NCBI GenBank assembly: GCA_965222515.1
Contig: CBDCUE010000017.1
Location: 1 to 64,000 of the forward strand
Source of the DNA: CBDCUE01 sp965222515
Lineage (GTDB): Bacteria; Pseudomonadota; Alphaproteobacteria; Rickettsiales; JABIRX01
Reading direction: 5' to 3'
DNA: 64,000 nt
A program made the translations under genes and the position numbers. The notes below the pieces were generated by a model. It had not been told where the DNA came from. It did no database searches and worked only from the letters and a program-made list of their open reading frames with translations. Shown piece after piece: positions 26,159 through 35,045 of the stretch (positions are counted from its first letter, which is position 1; the number at the start of each line of letters is the position of its first letter).

Positions 26159-27562
26159 TTATATATGAATGGCTTCATCAGATGAATCTAAAGCAGCCTC
26201 ATGCATCATTTCAGATAGGGTAGGGTGAGGAAAAATTGTTTGTTTTATATCATCTATTGTTGCTTCAAATGTTTTTGCTAACACAAATCCTTGTATTAAT
26301 TCTGTAACTTCACTACCCACCATATGAGCCCCTATTATTTCTCCTGTGTTTTTATCAGAAATAATTTTTATTAACCCAACTTCTTTATTCATAGCAATTG
26401 CTTTACCATTTGCCATAAATGGAAATCTACCAATGTTAAACTCCAAGCCTTGCTCTTTTGCTTTTTCTTCAGTCAAACCTACTGATGCAATTTGTGGGCT
26501 AGTGTAGGTACATCCAGGAATATTCTCTTTTTTCATTTTATGATTATGCTTGCCTGCCAAGTGATTAACTGCAATTATAGCTTCGTGGGAGGCTTTATGT
26601 GCAAGCCAAGGAGCTCCTGCAACATCCCCAATTGCATATATACCTTTTTCTGCTGTTTGACAATTATCATCAGTAATAATATGCCCCCTATCTAATTCAA
26701 TTTTTGTTCCTTCTAAACCAATATTTTCGCTATTTGCCATAATTCCTACTGCTGAAATAATATTTTCAACTATTAAAGTTTTTTTCTTCTTGGTTTTTTG
26801 ATTTTTAATTTCAACTATAATATCATCTTTATTTATTTTTAGTGATGATATTGTTGAACCTGTTAGGATTTCTATGTTTTTTTTTTCAAATTCTTTTTGA
26901 GCAATTGCTGAAATTTCTTTATCTTCTACTGGCAAAATGTTTTCTTGTAACTCTACTATGGTAACCTTTGTGCCTAAAGCATTATAAAAATTTGCAAATT
27001 CAACTCCAATTGCTCCACTTCCAACTACTAATAAAGATTGGGGTTGCTTAGTTGGAGACATTGCTGTTTTATATCCCCAAATAAACTTTTCATCAATTTT
27101 TAAATTAGGTAATGATTTTACTCTAGCACCAGTTGCAATAATTATATTATCTGCTTTTAAATTATCAATTGTTGCTCCTTTTTTATCAAACAACCTAATT
27201 TTTTTATTTCCGTCTAAAACTCCTCTTGCATCAAAAACAGTAATTTTATTTTTTTTCATCAGATGTTTGATACCCCTAGATAATTTTTGAGAAATATTTC
27301 TAGATCTTGCTATAATTTTATTAAAATCAAAAGATGTTTCTTTTGCCAAAAATCCATAATTTTCAAGATGCTCTAATAACTCAGCTATTTCCGCTGATTT
27401 CAGTAAAGTTTTAGTTGGAATACAGCCCCAATTTAAACAAATTCCACCTAGGTGATTTTCTTCAACCAATGCCGTGTTTAAACCTAATTGAGCTGATTTA
27501 ATGGCAGCAACATAACCTCCAGGACCTCCACCAATAACAATAATATCAAATTTAGTAGTCAT
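26159..27562 (-). CDS. lpdA: Dihydrolipoyl dehydrogenase (E3)
   Basis: FAD-dependent disulfide oxidoreductase that reoxidises dihydrolipoamide in pyruvate and 2-oxoglutarate dehydrogenase complexes. 467 residues. FAD loop GGGPGGYVAA, redox-active Cys42 and Cys47 in GICLNWGC, NAD loop GSGAIGVEFA, FAD contact YAIGDV, and the C-terminal catalytic His-Glu as FPHPTLSE. Upstream of lnt, which is an unusual partner. No other complex subunits are in view. Confidence 0.97.
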   Translation of the reverse strand: MTTKFDIIVIGGGPGGYVAAIKSAQLGLNTALVEENHLGGICLNWGCIPTKTLLKSAEIAELLEHLENYGFLAKETSFDFNKIIARSRNISQKLSRGIKHLMKKNKITVFDARGVLDGNKKIRLFDKKGATIDNLKADNIIIATGARVKSLPNLKIDEKFIWGYKTAMSPTKQPQSLLVVGSGAIGVEFANFYNALGTKVTIVELQENILPVEDKEISAIAQKEFEKKNIEILTGSTISSLKINKDDIIVEIKNQKTKKKKTLIVENIISAVGIMANSENIGLEGTKIELDRGHIITDDNCQTAEKGIYAIGDVAGAPWLAHKASHEAIIAVNHLAGKHNHKMKKENIPGCTYTSPQIASVGLTEEKAKEQGLEFNIGRFPFMANGKAIAMNKEVGLIKIISDKNTGEIIGAHMVGSEVTELIQGFVLAKTFEATIDDIKQTIFPHPTLSEMMHEAALDSSDEAIHI

Positions 27563-27812
27563 TTTCTATATATATTTATTTGAAAAATATATTAATATAT
27601 TATTTGAATTAATAATTCAATGTAAAATTATGTTCTAGCAGAAAATTTATTGAATTATTTTTTATAAAGGAAAAAACTGTAAGATTCGGGAGGGTATTGA
27701 GACATAATTATAGACAATAAAGAGAATAATGTGAAAATAGTTATTTTAACAAATCTAATAATAAAAATAATTCTTATGTCTATATTGTGCAAATTCTGTG
27801 ATTCTAAAAGTA
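27563..27812. other. Intergenic region with a dispersed repeat
   Basis: No gene seen. Positions 27693-27741 (starting GGTATTGAGACATAATTATA) recur with about 90% identity at 59780-59826 beside the IS630 remnant, so this is probably the end of a lost IS or MITE. The promoter of lpdA should lie in the first part but no clear box stands out. Confidence 0.4.
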
Positions 27813-28440
27813 TGATGCACTCATTTGGTCAGACAGCTTTTTTAGAAAAGTTGTAGACAAAAAGGAGGAAAACTACCATAAGTTTTTAGGTTAAATCAAC
27901 AAAAATAAACCTAACCTAAAAATAAGATGATTATAAAAACCATCCCCTCTCATAGCTATCGGCACCTCTGCCTGTGCTACAAAAGTAAATATAAATTATT
28001 TTCTTAAAAAGACAAATAAAGCTTAAACTGTCATTATGTAAAATTAACATAACTTTTTTGCTAGTATCTAGCTTTCTAATGCTTTTTTTAAAAAGTCTCT
28101 TTCAACCTGTAATTGTCCTATTTTTTCATATAAAGATTGGGTTTCTTCTAATGTTTTTTCTGAAAAAAATTTATTTTTGCTATCATAAATATTAGTTGCA
28201 GATTTTTTCAAAACCCTTACCCATTTATAAACAGCTGCTTTGCTTAGCCCATATTTATTACATATCTCAATGCAACTCATATCGCCCTCTAAAAATTTTA
28301 AGGCTATTTTTAATTTTAAATTACTATTGTAACTTTTTCTTATTTTGGTCATTCTTTTACCATTAAATTATTTATTAATATAATAGTAATTTTCTTACAA
28401 TCTGTCTACAAAAAAACTGACTGAATTTAGGGGTGCATCA
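27813..28440 (-). mobile_element. Internally deleted IS3-family element
   Basis: Ends are TGATGCAC at 27813 and GTGCATCA at 28440, with imperfect inverted ends that include TTTTTTAG/CTGACTGA-type blocks and GTAGAC. Inside, only orfA (28068-28352) remains; the roughly 255 bases left after it cannot hold the ~270-codon orfB, so the element is dead. No convincing target duplication is seen. A solo copy of its right end lies at 53284-53382. Confidence 0.7.
28068..28352 (-). CDS. IS3-family transposase OrfA (helix-turn-helix subunit)
   Basis: 94 residues. The N-terminal helix-turn-helix reads IEICNKYGLSKAAVYKW, followed by a C-terminal leucine-zipper-like helix (YEKIGQLQVERDFLKKALE), the arrangement of IS3-family OrfA, which binds the element's ends. 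In an intact element a -1 frameshift joins it to OrfB; OrfB is absent here, so it is a remnant that may at most bind DNA. Confidence 0.85.
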   Translation of the reverse strand: MTKIRKSYNSNLKLKIALKFLEGDMSCIEICNKYGLSKAAVYKWVRVLKKSATNIYDSKNKFFSEKTLEETQSLYEKIGQLQVERDFLKKALES

Positions 28441-28600
28441 TACTCTGTATATGCTTAATGAACACTTCCAAGATTCAGATAGTTTTTTGTAGATTTTTAA
28501 CTAAAAATAGTATTTTATTAGCTAATACTACTTGTAGCTTTTATAATTGACCTATAGACTTACAATCTTCTTAGCATTAGTATATTAATACTATTTTTAT
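28441..28600. other. Intergenic repeat debris
   Basis: No gene. Positions 28474-28498 (CAGATAGTTTTTTGTAGATT) are a reversed copy of the IS3 right end. Positions 28531-28577 match the left arm and adjoining bases of the MITE at 6422. Confidence 0.5.
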
Positions 28601-28737
28601 AAATTAGAGTGCCTTTTTATAAAAATAGTTTTAGTCCTAATTTTTATATAAAAAACATAGGACTAGCCAAATCTAATTCAAATTTTTTATATAGAAATTA
28701 GGGCTGAAAATCTGCATAGAAAAAGGTGCTCTAATTT
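28601..28737. repeat. Long hairpin element, ~55-bp arms
   Basis: Left arm 28601-28655 and right arm 28683-28737 are inverted copies with about ten mismatches, starting AAATTAGAG and ending CTCTAATTT, separated by 27 bases. The size and structure are those of a MITE or a cruciform-forming palindrome. It lies 28 bases before the start of the LprI-like gene, so it could influence that promoter. Confidence 0.65.
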
Positions 28738-28765
28738 AGAATTATAGTATAACTATATTAATAAT

Positions 28766-29452
28766 ATGATATTTTTAAATTTCTTAAAATATTTTGCAAT
28801 TATTATTTTATTTGCACCTATATCAATTTATGCAAAAATCAACAAAACAGAAAAGGTTATTTTTTATCAAAACAATAAGAATCTTATTAAATTAGATAAA
28901 AAATTAAACAAATTATATAAAAAAAATTATAATTCTTTAAGTCAACCACGAAAAAAAATTTTGCAATCATCACAAAGAATTTGGATTATTTATAGAAATA
29001 AAAAATGCCAAGAAAACATAAAATGTCTAAAAACTGTTTATAAAAAAAGAATATCTTTTTTTAGTAAAGATAAAAAAGATATTTCACAAAGCCTAGATTC
29101 TATATTGTTTATAGGTAATAACATTATGCATCCTTTTTGTTTGGCAAAGACTAAAAGACATAAAATAACAACAATAACTAAATTAAACAAATGTAATAAA
29201 AAATTTCATCAAGAATCTATTATAAATTTATTTTCTTATACGAAATCAGTCATTGCTTACTTATCTAACAAAGAAAAAGGATCAAAATTTTATTTTTCTT
29301 ATGAATTAGTAAAACAAAATAAGAATATTTTTACTATAAAAGAATATCAAAAGCCTGGATATTATGTATTTATTAATAAAATTATCTTAGAAATACATAA
29401 TAATAAAATAACTGCTAAAGAAACTAAAGAACATGGCTTTTCTTCTTATTAA
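28766..29452 (+). CDS. Secreted protein with LprI/DUF1311-like domain
   Basis: 228 residues with a signal peptide (about residues 1-22, ends IYA|KI). Residues about 40-95 follow the DUF1311/LprI pattern: two helices with a Leu-rich first part, then SQRIWIIYRNKKC and a paired Cys, as in lysozyme-inhibitor LprI of mycobacteria and related periplasmic proteins. The C-terminal half is Lys/Asn-rich and not recognised. Function is inferred only from the domain. Followed 26 bases on by hemW. Confidence 0.65.
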   Translation: MIFLNFLKYFAIIILFAPISIYAKINKTEKVIFYQNNKNLIKLDKKLNKLYKKNYNSLSQPRKKILQSSQRIWIIYRNKKCQENIKCLKTVYKKRISFFSKDKKDISQSLDSILFIGNNIMHPFCLAKTKRHKITTITKLNKCNKKFHQESIINLFSYTKSVIAYLSNKEKGSKFYFSYELVKQNKNIFTIKEYQKPGYYVFINKIILEIHNNKITAKETKEHGFSSY

Positions 29453-29478
29453 AGAATCTTATACTATTTAAAAAAAGA

Positions 29479-30639
29479 ATGACAGCTATTTATATTCACT
29501 ATCCTTTTTGTAAATCAAAATGCCCATATTGTGATTTTAATTCTCATATCAAAACACTAGAAGAAAATGTAGACTTCTTAGAAGAATATAAAAAAGAACT
29601 AGAATATTATTTTAATATCTTAGGAAAAAGAAAAATAACTTCAATTTTTTTTGGAGGAGGAACTCCTTCTTTAATGTCAATAGAGCTTATAGAGGGAATT
29701 TTAGATAAAATTTATAATTTATTTGAAATAGAAAAAAATATAGAAATAACTTTAGAGGCGAACCCTACTTCCCTAGAAATTAAGGCATTTAGCTTACTAA
29801 GGGGGGCTAATATAAATAGATTATCTATTGGTATTCAAGCATTAAATGATAGAGATTTAAGTTTTTTAGGAAGAGAACATAATACTAAAAATGCTATTTT
29901 AGCACTAGAATCTGCTCAGAAATATTTTAAGAATTTTTCTTTTGATTTAATCTATTCAAGACCAAATCAAAGCATTATAGAATGGAGAAATGAGCTAAAC
30001 AATGCTTTTAAAATTGGCTCTCCTCATTTATCTTTATATCAATTAACTATTGAGAAAGGCACAAAATTTTATAGTGAGTTTCAAAAAAAGAAATTCTCTT
30101 TACCAAGTGAAGATATGCAAAATCAATTATATGATGTTACAGCTGAAATTTGCAATAAATATGGTTTAGATATTTACGAAGTATCAAATTATGCAAAGAA
30201 AAATTATCATTCTAGACATAATATGAATTATTGGCAATATGGAGATTATATAGGAATTGGAGCAGGGGCTCATTCACGATATTACTCTAAAAAGAAAGAA
30301 AAGATTGCAAATATGAATTATCATTTACCTAAAAAATGGCAAGAAGAGGTGCAGAAAAATGGTAATGCTATTCAGGCAAGTAATAAATTAGAAAAAAAAG
30401 ATATTTTGCAAGAAATATTAATGATGGGCCTGAGAACAAAATTTGGTATTAAAACAGAGATCTTGCAAAAATATTTTCAAAAAGATTTATTTGAAATTTT
30501 TGATAAACAAAAATTAGATGATTTAGTAAAAGAAGGATTGATAAAATATGATAAAAAGTTTTTGGCTCCAACAATAAAAGGAATTAAAATGGTTAATTCT
30601 ATTTATCATTATCTTGTGCTAGCAAATATCCCTCTTTAG
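29479..30639 (+). CDS. hemW: HemW, radical SAM haem chaperone
   Basis: Radical SAM protein formerly called oxygen-independent coproporphyrinogen oxidase-like; binds haem and delivers it to respiratory proteins. 386 residues. The [4Fe-4S] motif is Cys11, Cys15, Cys18 (CKSKCPYC), followed by FFGGGTPSL, LEANPTS and the HemW-type DLIYSRPNQ segment; the C-terminal winged-helix HemN_C domain (LMMGLRTKFGI) is present. Its 3' end overlaps mtaB tail-to-tail by 41 bases. Confidence 0.94.
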   Translation: MTAIYIHYPFCKSKCPYCDFNSHIKTLEENVDFLEEYKKELEYYFNILGKRKITSIFFGGGTPSLMSIELIEGILDKIYNLFEIEKNIEITLEANPTSLEIKAFSLLRGANINRLSIGIQALNDRDLSFLGREHNTKNAILALESAQKYFKNFSFDLIYSRPNQSIIEWRNELNNAFKIGSPHLSLYQLTIEKGTKFYSEFQKKKFSLPSEDMQNQLYDVTAEICNKYGLDIYEVSNYAKKNYHSRHNMNYWQYGDYIGIGAGAHSRYYSKKKEKIANMNYHLPKKWQEEVQKNGNAIQASNKLEKKDILQEILMMGLRTKFGIKTEILQKYFQKDLFEIFDKQKLDDLVKEGLIKYDKKFLAPTIKGIKMVNSIYHYLVLANIPL

Positions 30640-31864
30640 ATCCTATAATTTTAACTTTAACCACTGTTCCTGATTTAAAACTATTTTTTAATTTTATTTT
30701 TAAGAATTGATCACTTCTTAAAAAATCTTTACTTTCAACCAAAGCATCTATTTTTTTACCTATGAATTCTTTTTGAAATTTTCTTAAATTTTCTTTTCCT
30801 AGATTAATTAAAATTCTGGCTCTTTCTTTTCTAATGTTTTTGGCTATTTGTTTTTCTTGAGGGATTTTAGCCGCTGGTGTTCCTTCTCTTTCTGAATATG
30901 GAAAGATATGTAGTAAAGATATTTGTAAATTTTTTACCAATTGCACAGAATTTAAGAACATTTCTTCTGTTTCAGTTGGAAAGCCTGTGATTATATCTGC
31001 TCCAATGGAAGAATTTTTACGATGTTTTTTTATAAAATTACAAAAATCAATAATTTGCTCTCTATTATGTCTTCTTTTCATTCTTTTGAGAATCATATTA
31101 TCTCCTGATTGCATAGAGATATGAAAATGTGGCAGGATTCTTTTTTCTGTGACCAGTAAATTTCTTAAATCATCATCTATTTCAGCAACATCCAAAGAAG
31201 AAAGTCTAAGTCTAGTAAGGTTAGGACAATGTTTTAAAATTTCTTTAATTAAATAAGCAAAGCTTGGTTTTACAGGTAGATTTGTGCCATAATCAGTAAT
31301 GTCTACTCCTGTTAACACGATTTCTAAAAATCCTTCATCTAAAATTCTTTGGCAATTTTTTATGATAGTAGGAATAGGCACAGATCTATTATTTCCTCTA
31401 CCAAAGGGTATAATACAAAAAGTGCATCTATGATTGCAACCATTTTGAATTTCTAAAAAAGCTCTAGCTTTTCCTTCAAAAGAAGTAACCATATGAGATG
31501 ATGTTTCTTTTAATTCCATAATATCACTTACTTGGATATTTTCTGTATTGTTGCTTGAAAATAAATGTTGTTTTAATTCTAATTTTTCTTTATTACCTAA
31601 AACCATATCAACTTCACTCATATTAGAATAAAGTTGAGGGTTTATTTGGGCTGCACACCCTGTTACAATGATTTTTTTTTCTGGAAATTGTTTTTTATGT
31701 TTTCTAATTGACTGCCTAACTTTTCTCTCTGTTTCACTTGTTACAGCACAAGAGTTAAAAATTATTGTATTTTCTTGATTTGATTTTTTTAATTGATCTT
31801 TTATTACTTCACTTTCAAAAATATTTAATCTACAACCAAAAGTAATAACTTTATTTTCTTTCAT
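30599..31864 (-). CDS. mtaB: tRNA (N6-threonylcarbamoyladenosine37-C2) methylthiotransferase MtaB
   Basis: Converts t6A37 to ms2t6A37 in tRNAs reading ANN codons, using two Fe-S clusters. 421 residues. N-terminal UPF0004 domain Cys: GCRLN, NSCAVT and GCAAQ; radical SAM Cys motif CNHRCTFC; C-terminal TRAM-like part (VVKVKIIGSKEGYLLA). The MtaB rather than MiaB call rests on the GCRLN N-terminus and the IPFGRG motif. Overlaps hemW at the 3' ends. Confidence 0.92.
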   Translation of the reverse strand: MKENKVITFGCRLNIFESEVIKDQLKKSNQENTIIFNSCAVTSETERKVRQSIRKHKKQFPEKKIIVTGCAAQINPQLYSNMSEVDMVLGNKEKLELKQHLFSSNNTENIQVSDIMELKETSSHMVTSFEGKARAFLEIQNGCNHRCTFCIIPFGRGNNRSVPIPTIIKNCQRILDEGFLEIVLTGVDITDYGTNLPVKPSFAYLIKEILKHCPNLTRLRLSSLDVAEIDDDLRNLLVTEKRILPHFHISMQSGDNMILKRMKRRHNREQIIDFCNFIKKHRKNSSIGADIITGFPTETEEMFLNSVQLVKNLQISLLHIFPYSEREGTPAAKIPQEKQIAKNIRKERARILINLGKENLRKFQKEFIGKKIDALVESKDFLRSDQFLKIKLKNSFKSGTVVKVKIIGSKEGYLLAQDNDK

Positions 31865-31932
31865 ATTATGTTTTTTTTTAATATGGAAACATTATAATAT
31901 ATAGTGATTATAAATCAATAGTTCAAAATAAA

Positions 31933-32595
31933 ATGAAAAAAGCATTAATATTATTAAGTGGAGGCTTAGATTCTACTACTGTTACTGCTATTGCCAAAAA
32001 ACAAAATTATCAAATTTATGCTCTTAGCTTTGATTATGGTCAAAGGCATAAAATAGAATTAGAATCAGTCAAAAAAGTAATAGATTTTTTTGAAATAAAA
32101 AACAATTTAACTATAAAGATAAATTCCAACATATTTCTTAATTCTTCTCTTACTAGCGACCTAAAAGTTCCTGAACACAGAGAAATAGACGATGAAATAC
32201 CTAATAGTTATGTTCCTGCTAGAAATATTTTGTTTTTATCCTATGCATTAGCTTTTGCAGAAAGCTATAACATCACTAATATTTTTATAGGAGTAAATAG
32301 TTTGGATTATAGTGGTTATCCAGATTGCAGACCTAATTTTATTAAAGCTTTTCAAGATATGGCTAATTTAGGAACAAAATTAGGGCAGAGTAAAAAAATA
32401 TTGATACAAACTCCTTTACTTAATTTAACTAAAAAAGAAATTATAAGAAAAGGTTTGGGGTTAGGAGTGAATTATAAAATAACTCATAGCTGTTACAATC
32501 CTAAAAAAAATGGTTACCCTTGCAAAATTTGCGATTCTTGTCAATTAAGAATCAAAGCTTTTTTAGAAAACAACATTATAGACCCTTTATTGTAA
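31933..32595 (+). CDS. queC: 7-cyano-7-deazaguanine synthase
   Basis: ATP-dependent conversion of 7-carboxy-7-deazaguanine to preQ0 in queuosine synthesis. 220 residues; PP-loop LSGGLDSTT near the N-terminus; the C-terminal zinc site has four Cys in CYNPKKNGYPCKICDSC. Other queuosine genes (queD, queE, queF) are not in the window. Divergent from mtaB, another tRNA modification gene. Confidence 0.96.
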   Translation: MKKALILLSGGLDSTTVTAIAKKQNYQIYALSFDYGQRHKIELESVKKVIDFFEIKNNLTIKINSNIFLNSSLTSDLKVPEHREIDDEIPNSYVPARNILFLSYALAFAESYNITNIFIGVNSLDYSGYPDCRPNFIKAFQDMANLGTKLGQSKKILIQTPLLNLTKKEIIRKGLGLGVNYKITHSCYNPKKNGYPCKICDSCQLRIKAFLENNIIDPLL

Positions 32596-32738
32596 TAAAA
32601 AAAAGAACAAGATTCGTTTGTACAACTGGTTTTAAAAGAGTTTTTAAAAAAAAATAAAAAAACACTATTGTTATTGTTATTTTTATGTTACAATGTCATT
32701 ATCTTTAAATTAACATAATTTTATATGAGGCTTGTTTT

Positions 32739-33293
32739 ATGAAATCGCATTTAAAAAAAAATGACTTGGTAGTTTATCCATCACATGGGGTTGGAAAAAT
32801 AATTAATATTTACACAGAAAAATTAGGGACTATGTCACTAGAACTCTATAAGATCTTCTTTGAAAAAGAAGCTATGACTCTGAGTGTACCAGTTGCTAGA
32901 GCTGAAAAAATAGGGCTAAGACGGTTATGTTCTGTTGAGCTGATTGATGAAGCAGTGGCGATTATTAGTGAAGTTGCTCAAACTACTAGGGGAGTTATGT
33001 GGAGTCGTAGAGCCCAAGAATATGAAAGAAAAATAAATTCTGGAGATGTTTTGGCAATTGCTGAAGTTATAAGAGATTTACATCGTAACATAAAAAACCC
33101 TGATAGATCATATAGTGAAAGACTTATATATGAAAGTGCTTATAACCGCTTTGTATTAGAAGCATCATATGTTAAAAAAATTACAATTGAAAAAATTAGT
33201 GATTTATTGAAAGTTGAAGAAGAAGATGATGATGATAATGATAATGATGACGATAATAATAATAATGGAGGAGGTGATGTAATGGTTGCATAA
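32739..33293 (+). CDS. carD: CarD-family transcriptional regulator
   Basis: Binds the RNA polymerase beta subunit and stabilises open complexes, notably at rRNA promoters. 184 residues: N-terminal RID (Tudor-like) domain with LVVYPSHGVGKI, then helical DNA-contacting domain (SRRAQEYERKINSGD, SERLIYESA). Odd: the last ~25 residues are a low-complexity Asp/Asn/Glu tract encoded by GAT/AAT repeats, probably grown by slippage. Monocistronic. CarD is common in alphaproteobacteria. Confidence 0.94.
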   Translation: MKSHLKKNDLVVYPSHGVGKIINIYTEKLGTMSLELYKIFFEKEAMTLSVPVARAEKIGLRRLCSVELIDEAVAIISEVAQTTRGVMWSRRAQEYERKINSGDVLAIAEVIRDLHRNIKNPDRSYSERLIYESAYNRFVLEASYVKKITIEKISDLLKVEEEDDDDNDNDDDNNNNGGGDVMVA

Positions 33294-33454
33294 CAATGTT
33301 TTTATACACTAAACACTTGTTAACAGATTATTTTCTCTGCAGGTTTTTGATTAAACAGTCATTAATAAGTAAAAATATAGCAAATCAATTTTGATTTGGT
33401 GTAATATAAACATCTTTTTGGCTATGGGTTAATTATAAAGCTTAAATAGTATAT
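33294..33454. repeat. Intergenic region with partial MITE copy
   Basis: Positions 33409-33453 (CATCTTTTTGGCTATGGGTT onward to AATAGTATA) match the right arm of the element at 6422-6584 and end directly before the bioD start. Positions 33382-33402 hold a short palindrome (CAAATC...GATTTG). Confidence 0.5.
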
Positions 33455-34084
33455 ATGAAAAAATATTTTGTTACTGCAACGGGAACTGATATTGGCAAAA
33501 CATTTTTTATCTGTAAATTCATAAAACAAATTCTTGCCAAGAACAAAACAGTAAAAGCTATCAAACCTATTATTACAGGGTTGAGTTATGATGATCCATT
33601 TTGCGATTCTACAAAAATCTTATCTGCATTGGGGGAGAGAGTAAGTCCTGCAAATATTAACAGCATATCACCCTTTTCCTATCAAGAGCCTGTCTCTCCT
33701 GATATTGCAGCTCAAAGAGAAAAAAAACCATATTTAAATTATCAGAAAGTTCTATCATTTTGTAATAATTTTTTAAATGAAAATAATAGAGATTACGGAT
33801 TAATAGAAGGGGTTGGGGGTATTAATGTTCCAATTAATCAAGAAAAAACTATTTTAGATTTACTCATAGATCTAAAAAAAATAAAAATAATTATTATTTC
33901 AGATAATTATCTAGGAACAATAAATCATACTTTAAATACTCTATATTTATGCCAAGAAAAGAATCTTGATATTGAAAAAATTTATCTAAATAATATTTGC
34001 AATAACAAGAAAACTTTTTTAGAAAATTTTTATACTATTAAATCTTTTGTAAAGGGTAGCATAAAAGTAGAGATGTTAGATTGA
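33455..34084 (+). CDS. bioD: Dethiobiotin synthetase
   Basis: Closes the ureido ring of dethiobiotin from diaminopelargonate, CO2 and ATP. 209 residues. P-loop GTDIGKT near the N-terminus, Lys in KAIKPIITG, and the EGVGGINVP motif are all present. Alone here rather than in a bio operon. With the BioH-like hydrolase at 3269 it suggests partial or full biotin synthesis. Confidence 0.94.
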   Translation: MKKYFVTATGTDIGKTFFICKFIKQILAKNKTVKAIKPIITGLSYDDPFCDSTKILSALGERVSPANINSISPFSYQEPVSPDIAAQREKKPYLNYQKVLSFCNNFLNENNRDYGLIEGVGGINVPINQEKTILDLLIDLKKIKIIIISDNYLGTINHTLNTLYLCQEKNLDIEKIYLNNICNNKKTFLENFYTIKSFVKGSIKVEMLD

Positions 34085-34152
34085 GGGCTCAATAAGATCA
34101 AATCCAGTAATTCAAAAAAAAAGACTCGGTATGATAGCTCCTCTACAACAGA

Positions 34153-34307
34153 CTGTGACGAAATTAGAAAAAAAGGGGTTATTTTTGTCATAAATAAAAA
34201 TCTAGAGCAAATAGAAAACTCCCCTTCACAAGTGAAGGGGAGTTTTTTGTACTCTTTAGTTTTTAATTCGTAACAAAAATGACTCTTTTTTACTAATTTC
34301 GTCACAG
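34153..34307. repeat. MITE with 37-38-bp terminal inverted repeats
   Basis: Ends CTGTGACGAAATTAG (34153 onward) and CTAATTTCGTCACAG (to 34307) are exact inverted copies for 15 bases and pair imperfectly over 37-38 bases. About 155 bp with no coding capacity. A terminator hairpin lies in its middle. A partial end recurs at 10889-10908. Confidence 0.8.
34215..34248. terminator. Strong bidirectional terminator inside the MITE
   Basis: A perfect 15-bp stem (34215-34229 with 34232-34246, GC-rich core CCCCTTCAC/GTGAAGGGG) with an AA loop, A-run before and T-run after. Lies downstream of bioD and also faces the minus-strand rlpA, so it can end both transcripts. Confidence 0.85.
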
Positions 34308-34311
34308 CCTG

Positions 34312-34455
34312 GAAAGCAGGGATCTATTATAACAAAGGTCTGAAAAGACTGCAATCTGCCTTGGGTCCCCGCTTTTCCGTGGATGATGGTGAGGGAGGTT
34401 TTTTTCTAAAAAATGTTATTTTTTCTATTGCAATACAGTCTGCAAGGGAGGAGAT
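34312..34455. repeat. Dispersed intergenic palindromic repeat, copy B
   Basis: Contains AAAGCAGGGATC and its inverted partner GGTCCCCGCTTT about 40 bases apart around AAAAGACTGCAATCTGCC, then CCGTGGATGATGG and an AAAAAATGTTATTTTTTCTA tail. Same block order as copy A at 14800. Together with the MITE it fills the 470-base gap between bioD and rlpA; the remaining 34456-34556 shows nothing I can name. Confidence 0.6.
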
Positions 34456-34556
34456 ATAACACCTAGCATAATTCCATAAAATAACAAATCAAGTTTTCAT
34501 AATTAGAATTGCTAGTAGGCTCAGGAATGATTGTATCCTGTTTTAGAAAATTGTTG

Positions 34557-35036
34557 CTAGAACATAGTTTGACCAAATAGTTTTTTATGCAAATTTCTTG
34601 TTTTTCTAGCTAAAAACACTACTTTTACTTTTGCTGTTCCGTCAATAAAAAAGCCTAATTTTTGAGCAGCTCTTTGAGATAAATCTATGATTCTGTCTTT
34701 TTTGAAAGGACCTCTATCATTTACTAGCACTTCTATTTTTTTACCATTTTCTAGATTTATTACTTTTACAAATGAAGGTAAGGGCAAGGTAGGATGGGCA
34801 GCACTTATTTTGTTTTTGTAAAAAATATCTCCATTAGCAGTTTTCTTTTTATGAAATTTTGAACCATACCAAGAAGCCACTCCTGTTTTTTGATATGAAA
34901 TATTAATTTCGGGGTAAAACCATTCGCCTGCTATTTGATAAGGGTTACCTACTTTGAAATGCCCTCTATATTCTTTTGCATAAACATTGAAGGATAATAA
35001 AATGGTAGGTAATAATAGAAGAAGGACCCTTTTCAT
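34557..35036 (-). CDS. rlpA: RlpA-like septal-ring lytic transglycosylase
   Basis: Double-psi beta-barrel enzyme or scaffold acting on peptidoglycan at the septum. 159 residues: signal peptide 1-20 (ends VYA|KE) and the DPBB domain from about 50 (GVASWYGSKFHKKKTANG, then VLVNDRGPF and IDLSQRAAQKLG). No lipobox Cys, so unlike the E. coli lipoprotein it is probably released to the periplasm, and there is no C-terminal SPOR domain. Starts nine bases after mltB, so both are one operon. Confidence 0.92.
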   Translation of the reverse strand: MKRVLLLLLPTILLSFNVYAKEYRGHFKVGNPYQIAGEWFYPEINISYQKTGVASWYGSKFHKKKTANGDIFYKNKISAAHPTLPLPSFVKVINLENGKKIEVLVNDRGPFKKDRIIDLSQRAAQKLGFFIDGTAKVKVVFLARKTRNLHKKLFGQTMF

Positions 35037-35045
35037 AGCAATTCA

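Noticed and set aside
27841..28067. Remnant of IS3 orfB
   Set aside because: Short frames here have no readable similarity to OrfB or a DDE motif; the stretch also contains an AGGTTA/TAACCT inverted repeat, so it may be foreign.
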